Source: Argopecten irradians
Taxonomy: Eukaryota; Mollusca; Bivalvia; Pectinida; Pectinidae
DNA: 64,000 nucleotides
Direction: 5' to 3'
Assembly: GCF_041381155.1 (NCBI RefSeq)
Contig: NC_091134.1
Location: forward strand, 73,057,469 to 73,121,468
Shown here: piece after piece, positions 48,827 through 59,024 of the stretch
How the letters are laid out: each line of letters starts with the position of its first letter
Numbering within the stretch: position 1 is the first letter of the stretch
Notes under the pieces: model-generated
Told to the model about the DNA's origin: nothing
The model's input: only the letters and a program-made list of their open reading frames with translations
Database searches by the model: none
Made by a program: the position numbers and the translations under genes

Positions 48827-49157
48827 ACAATATAATAACTATTTTACCTCTTTGGTAACTATAAACGTATATATGGTTAAATGGAGGTCACGATATTAGG
48901 GTTTATAACCATGCGAAAATAATATATAAAATTAGAACAGTGGTGATTTTATATTGTCTTCACTGTATAATTGTACTATACTAGACTCCCCTGACCAGTG
49001 CTCGAGCAAAAAACACGGATTTTGGCTGTGAAAAATGAAATAGTAACCAATAGATGAATTTTTTTATTATTTTAACCTAGGACAAAATTTTGGCGTTCAC
49101 GTGTTTGGTTTGTTTACCACAGCAAGTTAACAACCACTGCCAAAATGGTGGAAATTG

Positions 49158-50271
49158 CTTAAAGCTGACAATGCAAGTTAAAAAATATACATTTGAGTAT
49201 AAAAAAAATAAAAGTTTTTTTTTTCAATATTTTTTTTCAAAATTCGGTTCTGAGACAACCCCTTGCGTTTCTAAGGACGGGCAGGCGCCATTTTGTTTTA
49301 ACTCTGCTTGGATACAACACCGGGTACCGACCCCTATATAAAGCGTGTGAACCACACACACGTGCAATCAGTCGAACGCTTGGTGTTCAAGGTGTAACAA
49401 TTAACTAACACCTGACCGGCTCTAGATCTACTGTACTATATACCCAAGACGTAATGATAATAAAATGGTTAGTACTTTCAATGTTTTCTCAAATAAAGTT
49501 TTTAAGAACCATATAAAGATATATACAGTTAAATTAAAAGTAATGCATGAATTCATACTTTCTTTCCACGTGCGAGATCCATTTTGATTATAACGTAAAC
49601 AGACACGGAAATCTAATAGGAGATAACATTGTCAAACTAAATATAAATCCTACACTCACCTGACAAGGTTTCATTGACGTAATGTTGTCAGCTAGATCCC
49701 AAAATATGTCAAATACGAGCAAATAAAACACTTCAACATATTAGATATTACACGCACATGTACACGTGTGTGCCTTTGGTAGTTTATATATGGAAGCGTC
49801 ACTTGTTCGGGGCAGGTGGTCACGTGCAAGTGGCAAGTCGAGTACATCGGGTACGATAGCATACATGGAGATATGTGGACGGATTATTATCAGGATTTTT
49901 ATTCATTTGTGTGGAAAGTTAAATTTGTGAAACCTCTAAATACAGCTTAGAAGAGTTGACATGTTTGCTTGCTAAAACCAGCCCTACACATATTTACAGG
50001 TAAGGTGTTTTGTTTATGTATCAGTAGGTGATACACAGTGGACAACTGCTAGGTGTTATGTACATGACTGAGCGCACGTGTGTCAATTCACGCGCTTTAT
50101 ATAGGGGTTGGCAGGCGTCTTGTATCCAAGCTGAGTTCAAACAAAATGGCGTCTGCCCGTCCTTAGAAACGCAATGGGCTGTCTCAGAAACAAATTTTGA
50201 AAAAAGAAATTTCATTATTTTTTTTTTTAATCTCAAATGTACATTTTTTAACTTGCATTGTCAGCTTTAAG
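49158..50271. mobile_element. Inverted-repeat element with inward TATA boxes, copy 2
   Basis: Ends in cttaaagctgacaatgcaag and its complement (50252-50271). The inverted similarity continues inwards for about 250 bp through the acgggcag..gccattttgtt region. Each arm carries a TATA-like box pointing inwards: tatataaag at 49335-49343 and its complement at 50095-50103. Splice-donor-like sites lie further in on each strand: CAG/GTAAGG after 49999 (plus) and CAG/GTGAGTG at 49660 (minus). The same arrangement occurs in 4709-5556. No transposase is encoded. Confidence 0.75.
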
Positions 50272-50900
50272 ACCAGTCCCCGAACACGTCAAAAAAATGA
50301 AACATTATATTTATGACAAAATTTCTACCTATTCTGGTCTATTTAGATATTTTTTTTTCTAAAAATCAACAACAAAAACTATTTTCTTAATTCACAACAT
50401 GAATTTCATAATCGACAAAAAACAAAGCCAACTATATCGTACCCCGGAAATCATTGGTTAACACACATTTTAAAGAGCTGGAAGTGAACCAAAATGAAAA
50501 TAAAACAAACCTTTTTTCATTACTAAGGCGAAAAAACATGTTGAAAGTGCTATTTCTGAGATGTTTGCTATCGTTTAACATAATTATTTGTCTTAAGAAT
50601 ACTTCTACTTTTCATGCGATGTTGATTATTTTGTTGATCGTAAGTGTTTGCCGATTCAAAACCCACATTTGCTGGAGGGATCTAATATTTCCTTGATGGC
50701 CAATAAGTCTTTCAAATGTGCACAAAGTTATGTTAGACATACAGTCGGTCATATCATGTGTATTTATACGTCATCTATATTCTGCAGCGTTACGTGTATT
50801 CAAATGTGTTTTTTCCCTGACTGTACAAAAATGTTAGTCAGATTATATTTTGCATGTTTGAGCAAGCAAGCATGCACGGGCACTATGCCACTGACTGGGA
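50272..50900. other. Intergenic, nothing recognised
   Basis: AT-rich; open frames here lack recognisable domains. Confidence 0.4.
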
Positions 50901-51114
50901 ATGGGTCCTTCTATTGGACCCTACAAAGACCTGGCAAAAACCCTGAATGAATGTCTGTCCATCAGTACATGTAGACACAACGATCCACTGAATACTACTC
51001 CTAAACTATGGGTCCTTCTATTGGACCCTACAAAGACCTGGCAAAAACCCTTAATGAATGTCTGACCATCAGTACATGTAGACACAACGATCCACTGAAT
51101 ACTACTCCCAAATT
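50901..51114. repeat. 107-bp tandem duplication
   Basis: Two copies (50901-51007 and 51008-51114) with few differences. Each starts with a hairpin, gggtccttctattggaccc. Confidence 0.93.
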
Positions 51115-51929
51115 ACTGGAGGGATTTCAATAAAACTTGGTGGCATAGATGTGCATAATCTATATCGGAACATGTACATACTACTCCAACATTTTTTTAT
51201 GTTACAAAAGGAACTGTATAATCTATCATAGATTAACAATGAATCTTGATAATCACGACTGTTTCCTCCATTTGCATCACTCGACCCGAACAATAATATT
51301 AAATAATGCTTCTTCTTCCTAGTCTAGAATCGAACTCACAAGAGTGAATTTTTCTGTAGTTATAGACACTTCAAATGTTCTTTTTAAACATCCCAAATCG
51401 ATTGTTATATTAAACCTAGAGAGACATATAGACAGAGAGAAATTAGATAGAAGCTTACTATAACGGACAGAGGTTACCAACGTCGGAGATGCTGATCTCA
51501 TTTACACTGCATGACACGATGAAAGTCAAATGTATTTCTGATTTAAAAATCAATAATAAAATTGACTTATTCGCTACTTTTTCTTATTAAAATACCTTAT
51601 TAATATCGAAGTGTCTTGAGTTCTCCGCTTTAAGTGTCTATGTATTCAGTATTTCTTTACCGAACTCTATTTTATGCGTCATGATTGTCAAAAACAAAAA
51701 GCTGCTTCGATTATAGGAACTCTCCTGTTTAGAGGTAAAACAAGAGGCTACTTTTATATTTTACGGAATAGTCACTCATACCACGAAAACGAAACGAAAT
51801 TTTTATACCAAGTACTCGGTACACTAGGCCTACATGTGTACATGTCACGGTAAACATTGTAATGTGTATGATCTAGTAGAGACTCTGGTCTTTCGGTGTT
51901 AATCTGACCAAAACGCTGAAAATACAAAT
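51115..51929. other. Intergenic, nothing recognised
   Basis: 51115-51145 (ggagggatttcaataaaact) resembles part of a tandem-unit repeat; otherwise nothing seen. Confidence 0.4.
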
Positions 51930-51938
51930 GGAATTAGC

Positions 51939-52040
51939 TAGTCCGCTAAACCTGCCTATATTATAAGGCTTTATTATTACAGTATTATTTTTTTTTATTA
52001 GGAAAAAATTAAAAAGCCTAATGACAGGTTTAGCGGACTA
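51939..52040. mobile_element. 102-bp MITE with 9-bp target duplication
   Basis: A perfect 16-bp terminal inverted repeat (tagtccgctaaacctg and its complement) is flanked by the direct repeat ggaattagc at 51930-51938 and 52041-52049. The target duplication length fits a Mutator-like element. Non-coding, T/A-rich centre. Confidence 0.88.
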
Positions 52041-52049
52041 GGAATTAGC

Positions 52050-52802
52050 TTGAATATATCTACATAAGAGAGCTCATAGGCCTACATGTATGTCTCTGAC
52101 TAGATATGAAGGTAGTCATTATTTCATAGACGACAAATAGACACAACATCACATAATAATATACACGGCATGTTTTTATCTATATAAAAAATAATAATAA
52201 TTAAAAAAAATAATAATAAAAAAACCATTTAAACACCTGTAATATATTGATGCTACTTTCCAGGGACAAATGCACCCAAACCTTTATCTTATTTGGAAGT
52301 AGGAGCAGAAGACAACGTTAATGCTGTGAATAAAGGAATAAATCCATAATAAAATGCACTTTAGTTGGCTTTATCTTCTTCTTAAAGGCCTAGGACAACC
52401 AAGTTTGGCCGGGAACGAAAACATCACATGCCACGTGATGTTTTGGTATGGTTCCCGCCAAAACCCGAAGTCGTTTAAATAAATAAACAAAATGAAATTA
52501 AAATGTTCGGCAAGTGCCAAACAATTAACCAATATTATAAATCCATTATCTACTTAGTGGCACGCAGTCAATATAAAAGAAATGAATCTAAAACTCAAGT
52601 TTATTACTAACTAATTATAATGTTTAAATTAGTGAACCATAGTGTCTGGGCTTAGTAGAGGTAATGATAATGAGAAATGAAGTAATTCAAAGGTTTATTC
52701 CGTGAAAATGTATATATATATACAATATGTACAAAGAACATATTATCTTTTCTGCGTCATTCATTTTACAGTTATTTCATATCATCATATTCTCAATCTC
52801 AC
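52050..52802. other. Intergenic with an imperfect palindrome
   Basis: 52411-52462 forms an imperfect inverted repeat (gggaacgaaaacatcac against gtgatgttttggtatggttccc). An aataat-rich run lies at 52183-52225. No gene seen. Confidence 0.5.
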
Positions 52803-52881
52803 GTGAGCGCTTTCGCCCCATTCAAGGGAGCTCTTCAGACTGTTTCTGAAGAGCTCCCTTGAATGGGGCGAAAGCGCTCAC
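52803..52881. repeat. Perfect 36-bp-arm hairpin
   Basis: The left arm 52803-52838 and right arm 52846-52881 are exact reverse complements around a 7-base loop (actgttt). The arm contains ctgaagagctccc and gaatggggcgaaagcgct. A CTGAAGA...GCGAAAGC string resembles the terminal sequences of Penelope-like retroelements, so the structure may be two such ends joined head to head. Confidence 0.9.
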
Positions 52882-53489
52882 TAGTCAGTCGTTATTGTTT
52901 TTATTTCTTATAGATTTCGTCCGTAAGGATTTTTCTTTAAATTTATCATATATATATACATATATATATATGTATGATATCTGAAGTCAGTGTCCTGTTA
53001 TTGCGGGGAAATTATTCTAGGATACGCCTAATGAGTTCCCATTTCAGCCTGGTATTTTTGCTGCATTTTTTGGTGTTATCATATATCTCTGTAGTTTCTA
53101 ATTTAACATTTTGCCATCCTCAGTAACCCGGGCGATGCAAGGTAATGTGATACATAGCTGATATTTGGTTACCGAGGATGAGATTTAACATGATTCCTAA
53201 TCAAAAGTACGTGTAAATATGATCTTTTTAGCGATATATATACATATTGCTATATGCAAGATTGAAATATTAAGCCATATCTATAAGATTCGCATCTTTA
53301 ATTTAATGACATTTAATGAAATTTAATGACAGATTTCTGGTACAAGATAACATATATCCTCTACACCAGACTCAAATTCTGTACATACTTTATGAAGACA
53401 GTTATTGATTGTAATATCACATCAAGTTGTCAATTAGCCTTGAAATCATAAAATAGACAAAATAATATTTTTCCAAAGTCTACCCAGTT
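52882..53489. other. Intergenic, nothing recognised
   Basis: Contains a tatata run (52948-52975) and a weak inverted pair, catcctcagtaaccc (53114) with ggttaccgaggatg (53168). Confidence 0.4.
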
Positions 53490-53746
53490 AATTTTTAAAA
53501 CAAGTTAAGTTCTTAGCACAAACAACGCTCCCTGGTAAGTTGTTCCACACCGCTGCACTACGTAGTTAACTCAGTGTTACGGTTTACATTGTTGAGGGTA
53601 TACTTTCAAAGAATTTCCTCTATTTCCGGATCTTTTCACATCTTCAAAAATCCCGTAACTTCACGATTGTACATTCCGTTGGTTATTTTGTAAATCTCTG
53701 TCATGTCTCCTCGCTGTCTCCTTAACGCTAATGTTGGTAACTGCAG
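53490..53746 (-). pseudogene. LINE C-terminal fragment (downstream half of a split copy)
   Basis: The minus strand reads RRQRGDMTEIYKITNGMYN and then, with stops, a W or V-NxL..CLC..ELN-type ending seen at the C-terminus of CR1-like pol proteins. It continues the fragment at 54531-54930; the two were separated by insertion of 53747-54522. Confidence 0.72.
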
Positions 53747-54530
53747 TTATTCAGAGCAAATATTGTACCAGATCAAAAATGTCATTGCGGTTTCCCAGTT
53801 GAAGATCCACAGCATTTCTTTTTTAATTGTAATTCATATAATGACCAAAGAATCATTTTATTTCGACAGCTAAACTCATTTATTCCACTCTCTGTCAATT
53901 TATTACTTTTTTGGAAATATGAACTTAAGTACACAAGAAAACGAATTAATCTTTATGCACACTCAGCAATATATCAAAGATACTCATAGATTTTAACTTC
54001 GTCCTTCTATTATTATCAAATATTTCCATATCTGCTTTACTCCCAACATCTTACTGGTTTTGTATTTACTTGTATAACCCTCCGATACTGACGACAAAAG
54101 AGAAACGAATATTCAAAGAAAGCCTAGAGTGACCAGGAGAAAGACAAACCGAAGACAGGATATGAACATTGAGAAGTCGAAAGTTAAGAAAAGTGGTTTA
54201 GAACTTCTGTCGTCTTTATCGGAGGGGTAGATTTTAGATTTTAAAATAATAGTATAATACAAGTTGAAACTAACACAATGAGGAGCATACTGGTTATAAA
54301 ATAGCTCTCTCCCACCCCCACCTCTCTCTCGCTCTTCCCTCACTGTCTCCCTCTCTCTCTGTCTCAAATACAACTTTATATATTATGTATATCTTTTCTT
54401 GTAAATGCCATCTTGTCTATGTAATTTGAATGTTTTATTATTTTTGGGAACGGGCTTTATATAAGTTGTATAACTTGTGCCCAATCCCATTGCACATTTT
54501 GCAATAAAATATGTTTAAATCAAACTGCAG
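53747..54530 (+). mobile_element. 5'-truncated LINE nested in another LINE
   Basis: The plus strand starts in a pol C-terminal Cys/His block (KCHCGFPVEDPQHFFFNCNS), runs to a stop near 53988 and ends with a 3' UTR containing gtgcccaatcccattgca and an AATAAA at 54503-54508. It is flanked by the direct repeat aactgcag (53739-53746 and 54523-54530), and the interrupted host LINE resumes beyond it. A 65-bp pyrimidine-rich run (54302-54366) lies within. Confidence 0.8.
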
Positions 54531-54930
54531 ATATTTTTAGTCTGTCTATGTATGAAAGGTTTTTAATTTCAGCGACCAACTTTCTTGTCCTTCTTTATAC
54601 TCCTTCGATTTTTCAATGCATTTCGCTTTGAACAGAAACCAGATAGCACATGCTAAATCAAGTTCTCACTAATGATTTATATAATGATAGGTTTCTTTGT
54701 CCTTTATAAATGATCTTCTTATTATTGCCATTATCATATTTGCTCTTTTGATTTTTTCAAATACATGTATATGGTTTTTGAATTCGAGACTGCTATCGAT
54801 CATTACTCCTAAGTCTTTTTCCACTTGTGAGTTCTATAGAGTTGTATCAGCAAGATGGCACGTGCAATCGTTATCACTTGTCCTTCCTAAGTGCACGCGT
54901 ACACATTTCCCAGGATGCAATGTCAAGGGC
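54531..54930 (-). pseudogene. LINE RT C-terminal region (upstream half of a split copy)
   Basis: The minus strand reads EKDLGVMIDSSLEFKNHI, then IRRSFI, then TRKLVAEIKNLSYIDRL with frame changes. This is the conserved end of the RT region in CR1-like elements. It is joined in sense to 53746-53490 once the nested LINE is removed. Confidence 0.78.
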
Positions 54931-55829
54931 CATGTATCACACAATGCTACCATATTATGGATATTCTTGTACAATTAATAAACCTCAAATAATCAGGTTT
55001 CCTTTCTATCATAATGATATAAAACTAAGTTAATGAGACTTGTCCACAAGGACTGCCCGAATGTGTACAGTCCAAAAAGATGGTTGTATATTGTTTGTAG
55101 TGCCCCACTGCAAATACTCCAGTTTCAAGTAGTTTACACTTTGTAAAGTAGCTTTAATGCTTTACAGTTCGCCTATTACAAAGTTTCCTTTCAATTTACC
55201 AACTTTACTATTCCATATAGAATTGTAAAATAAAGTTTGAAATTGTTTTAAGATCTTTGGTGGTGGTCTCAAAGGACTATAATTGGAAAGGCTAAAGTTT
55301 TAATCACAGTCACCTTAACTGTTAACGAAAGGTTTCTAAATAACCAGATAGAAGAGCTTTAATTACCCGAAAAGAAGTCCTCTTTTGATAAATTACACGA
55401 GATCACTAAAAGCTTGAATTTACCATGGTGATTCTAGGGGGATCCATGATATGTTTTGTCTCGTGGTAACTAACTTCCTCATCACAGCCTCTTTTCGGAT
55501 CAATCCATACAACTTGAGATCTTTAAGCCACAGCTAGTATTCTCTAATCAAAGTACTCAAAATACTGCAAATATAACGCAGCAGATACAGAAAAATTAGA
55601 TTGAAATTAAATGAATTTGATTAATTCAGTACTGCCATCAAGTCCTGTTGATTATATGACATTTGTTACACCACTCTGGTTTTGTGGAAAAATAATTACT
55701 CTCACTCTCCAGAAAACAGATACATTGAAGGCTTTGCATATCTATCAGCAGTCTAATGTATGGCGGTCGGGTGATTGACTTTGATAAAATTATTTCAAGA
55801 ATATTCAACTAATGTATATAATTTGTTTG
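54931..55829. other. Intergenic, nothing recognised
   Basis: No gene, RNA or clear repeat noticed. Confidence 0.4.
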
Positions 55830-55905
55830 ACATTTTTCTTAATTGAAATTCCTACATAAATTAAACAATTTCAAATTAAAGAAAGCATTTAAGCATATAT
55901 ATTAT

Positions 55906-56537
55906 AAGAGCGCAGCTCTCTGCGCGGCCGAAGGCCGCGTAGAGCGAAGCTCTACTAACCATGACACGTGTGTGAGCATATAGATTCCAATACACTCCAG
56001 TACCCCTTGGACTTTGAAATTGTGTCCCGCGGGAAAAGTCTCGCGCCTCCATGTAGGCAGCCATGTTTTAATTCTCGTTATCAGCACGACGAGATTTGAA
56101 ATTTCTGTACTAGACTAAATGTGTTATCAGTATACACTTTAAGATTACTGTAAGTAGTTTTAATTTACACATGTACAAGAACAACGCAATAAATGTAGTT
56201 GTCCAATATGTACTGTGTATGTTCTCAAGCGCACGACACCGTCAGCAGTGACGTCACAAAACCTGACGCCAAAGATGACGGCACAGATTCGCGCGTATTT
56301 TTGATAGCATGGCATGTTGCCAAGTTTTCTCTGCGTCTGATAAAAATAAGATTGAAGTACGTGTATATTGAACTATTCCATTTGAATCGTTTTCAATTCT
56401 TTCTAACTATCGATAGTATTTGCATGTCAGTGAAATATTTTATTGTTAATCTCATAGAAAAATATAGACAATATAAAGTTATGATGTTATAATCTTTTAC
56501 ATGTAGCTGCGCTCTTCTGAGGCTTTGCCTTAAATTC
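55906..56537. mobile_element. 632-bp insertion with inverted ends
   Basis: Absent from the sister copy at 57400-57460. Contains aagagcgcagct at its left end and the complement agctgcgctctt at 56505-56516. Flanked by the direct repeat atattat (55899-55905 and 56538-56544). The left end has GC-rich hairpins (gcggccgaaggccgc, gagcgaagctc). No transposase. Confidence 0.62.
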
Positions 56538-56783
56538 ATATTATTGATTAAAAATGAGTTTTTGTCCTACACTCTTGACTCTTGTGTTGCACAGTTAAGT
56601 ATGTATAGTGAAACATATGTGGGCAGCCTTATGAATAATCATTTAAAAACATAACTATAATGTACACAGAAAGATACTCAGATAAGTTTACTTTTAACTC
56701 TAAGATCTGTAAGCCTTAAGTAATTCCAATTTGTATTGTCATTAACAGTGTTTATGTAAGTTGGACAGAGGAGTGTGTACTAC

Positions 56784-57218
56784 TTTATCCTTCCTAATGC
56801 CTTCCTTGGCACCGCCTCACTTTTGGCCTTGAGTTGAGCGTTCGCCCCTGTGAGGAAGGCTCTGGGTTCTGTCCCCTGGCCGAGACACACCAAAGTCTAT
56901 AAAACTGGTAGTTTCTGCTCCTGCTTAGCGCTCAGCAAAAAGGGAGTGGGACGACTGGTTCGCCCGTTGTCAGTATAATGTGACCGGGTGGGGTGTGTTG
57001 CTTGGTGTCTTCGGCGGCATGCTCCAGTGATATAGCACTATAAAAAGGGCAAAAGTTCCACTATACAGGAAGACACAACATGAATATACCGCAGTCTCCC
57101 AAAACACACACCTCGCACAACATACACGCAACACACCGCATACATGGGAGGCCGTCCTTACATGACCATAGCTGTTAATAGGACATTAATTAATCAAACA
57201 AACAAACAAACGAACAAA
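56784..57218 (+). mobile_element. tRNA-derived SINE with exact target duplication
   Basis: The 5' part holds a tRNA-like region (ttgagttgagcgttcgcc near box A; gggttctgtccc as box B). Then comes a unique body and a 3' tail of caaa repeats (57192-57218). The 12-bp direct repeat agtgtgtactac lies at 56772-56783 and 57219-57230. It is absent from the sister copy of the tandem duplication. Confidence 0.85.
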
Positions 57219-57900
57219 AGTGTGTACTACACATGTAGAGTAGGTGCGTGTATATTCTACACAGAGGCTGTGTGAATTCCACCAATCAGAAAGCAGGCTT
57301 CCCATGACTGCATACACACAAATGCAGTAATGGGAATGCCACATTTTGATTGGTCCGAAGGAATATTGCTTAACATTCTTCTTAATTAAAAATCCCTACA
57401 TAAGATAAACAATTTCAAAGTAAAGAAAGCAGTCAAGTCTTATATTCATTAAAAAAGGAATTTTTGTCATACACTCTTGATTCGTGTTGCACACTTATGA
57501 TATAGGTAAAACCATGCACACATGAGAGCAGCCTTATCAAATAATTATTTTAAAGAATTATTATGATGTACACAGAAAGTAGCTCTGAACTGTGTACTTT
57601 TTAACTCTGAGGTCTATAAGTCTTATATAGTAATTCCAAGGAAATCTTTGAGTAATTCCAATTTGTATTATCATTAACAGTTTATGTAAGTTGGACAGAG
57701 GAGTCACAACCAGATGTAGATTGTATGTACATGTATACACATGTAGACACAGTTAGGGAGTATATTTGTGTATATTCTACAGAGGCTGTGTGAATTCCAC
57801 CAATCATAAGGCAAGCTTCCAATGACAGCATACTGCAGTAAAGGGAATGCAACATTTTGATTGGTCAAAAGGAATATTGTTCAATAAATAGGGATTTTAT

Positions 57901-58189
57901 GAATGAAATGGTTTAAGAGGTCACCACTAGATGTCATTGTAGGGCAAATCCTTCTCCGTTCTACACATCATGGTAAACCGGATAGCATTAATACAAACGA
58001 TAGTCGCGTTGTATTAAAACTGTGAATAAGATATATACCTTTCTCTCTATTTATCGTTACCCATTAGAAGGAGAGTCAAATCATCTGTATCATTAATTAA
58101 TTTTTAAAAAAAGGGGAGAAGGCGACCATTGTTTTCAACGGAGGCACTGCCATCAGTACATGCATATAATAGTGTTTTAAAACATTCAC
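57901..58189. other. Intergenic, nothing recognised
   Basis: AT-rich, no gene or repeat recognised. Confidence 0.4.
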
Positions 58190-58365
58190 TGAACAATGAA
58201 ATCTCTGAAACTAAAGAAATACAAAGGTTTTTTTTCTGTTAATGACGATTGAAAGGAATCGAATGCTTTTTCAAAATCTAACATCAATAAAATCTCTGGT
58301 AAGTTATTATCCTCTGATTTTCTAAGAATATAATCCCCCAATAATTTCTGTTTTAGTATGAGTAT
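58190..58365 (-). pseudogene. Short LINE RT fragment
   Basis: The minus strand reads EDNNLPEILLMLDFEKAFDS, the palm motif that surrounds the first catalytic Asp of L1-type reverse transcriptases. The fragment ends where the 56-bp array begins. Confidence 0.75.
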
Positions 58366-58387
58366 CATCAATATAAATGTCCAACCT

Positions 58388-58783
58388 GGATTGACATTGA
58401 TGGAAATGTCCCATCTTTTTACAGCATCACTTGGCTGTATTCTGGATCGACATCGATGGAAATGTCCCATCTTTTTACAGCATCACTTGGCTGTATTCTG
58501 GATTGACATCGATGGAAATGTCCCATCTTTTTACAGCATCACTTGGCTGTATTCTGGATCGACATCGATGGAAATGTCCCATCTTTTTACAGCATCACTT
58601 GGCTGTATTCTGGATTGACATCGATGGAAATGTCCCATCTTTTTACAGCATCACTTGGCTGTATTCTGGATCGACATTGATGGCAATGTCCCATCTTTTT
58701 ACAGCATCACTTGACCTTACTGTATTCTGGATTGATATCGATGGAAATGTCCCATCTTTTTACAGCATCACTTGGCGATACTG
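58388..58783. repeat. 56-bp tandem array (7 units)
   Basis: Landmark gatggaaatgtcccatcttt repeats every 56 bp. The last interval is 62 bp owing to six extra bases. It abuts the LINE RT fragment. Open frames through it result from the repeat. Confidence 0.95.
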
Positions 58784-59024
58784 TATTGTTATACTACCCA
58801 CATACAAATATGTACTATAATACTGAATGGAAAAATAAATGATACATTTGATTTTCAAGACAATCTGACCATTTATCAATACCGTTATACATAAAGCAAA
58901 TACATGATATAGAAATAATAACAGAAAGCACTAGAAGCAAATGAGAATAGTAATGTGATACAGTTGAACGCAATAAACCCTTCGGCGAGCAGAGGCCGAA
59001 GATGGATTCTGACGATTCTGAAAA

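Larger units (their letters stand above)
55830..57900. repeat. Old tandem duplication, later interrupted by two insertions
   Basis: 55830-57376 and 57377-57900 are diverged copies of one unit (shared words: ctacataa.ataaacaatttcaaa, gtcattaacagt, gttggacagaggag, gaggctgtgtgaattccaccaatca, acattttgattggtc). The first copy is longer because it contains the insertions 55906-56537 and 56784-57218. Confidence 0.8.

Noticed and set aside
56199..56492. 97-codon open frame
   Set aside because: It lies within the 632-bp inverted-end insertion, shows no domain and has no relative in the window.
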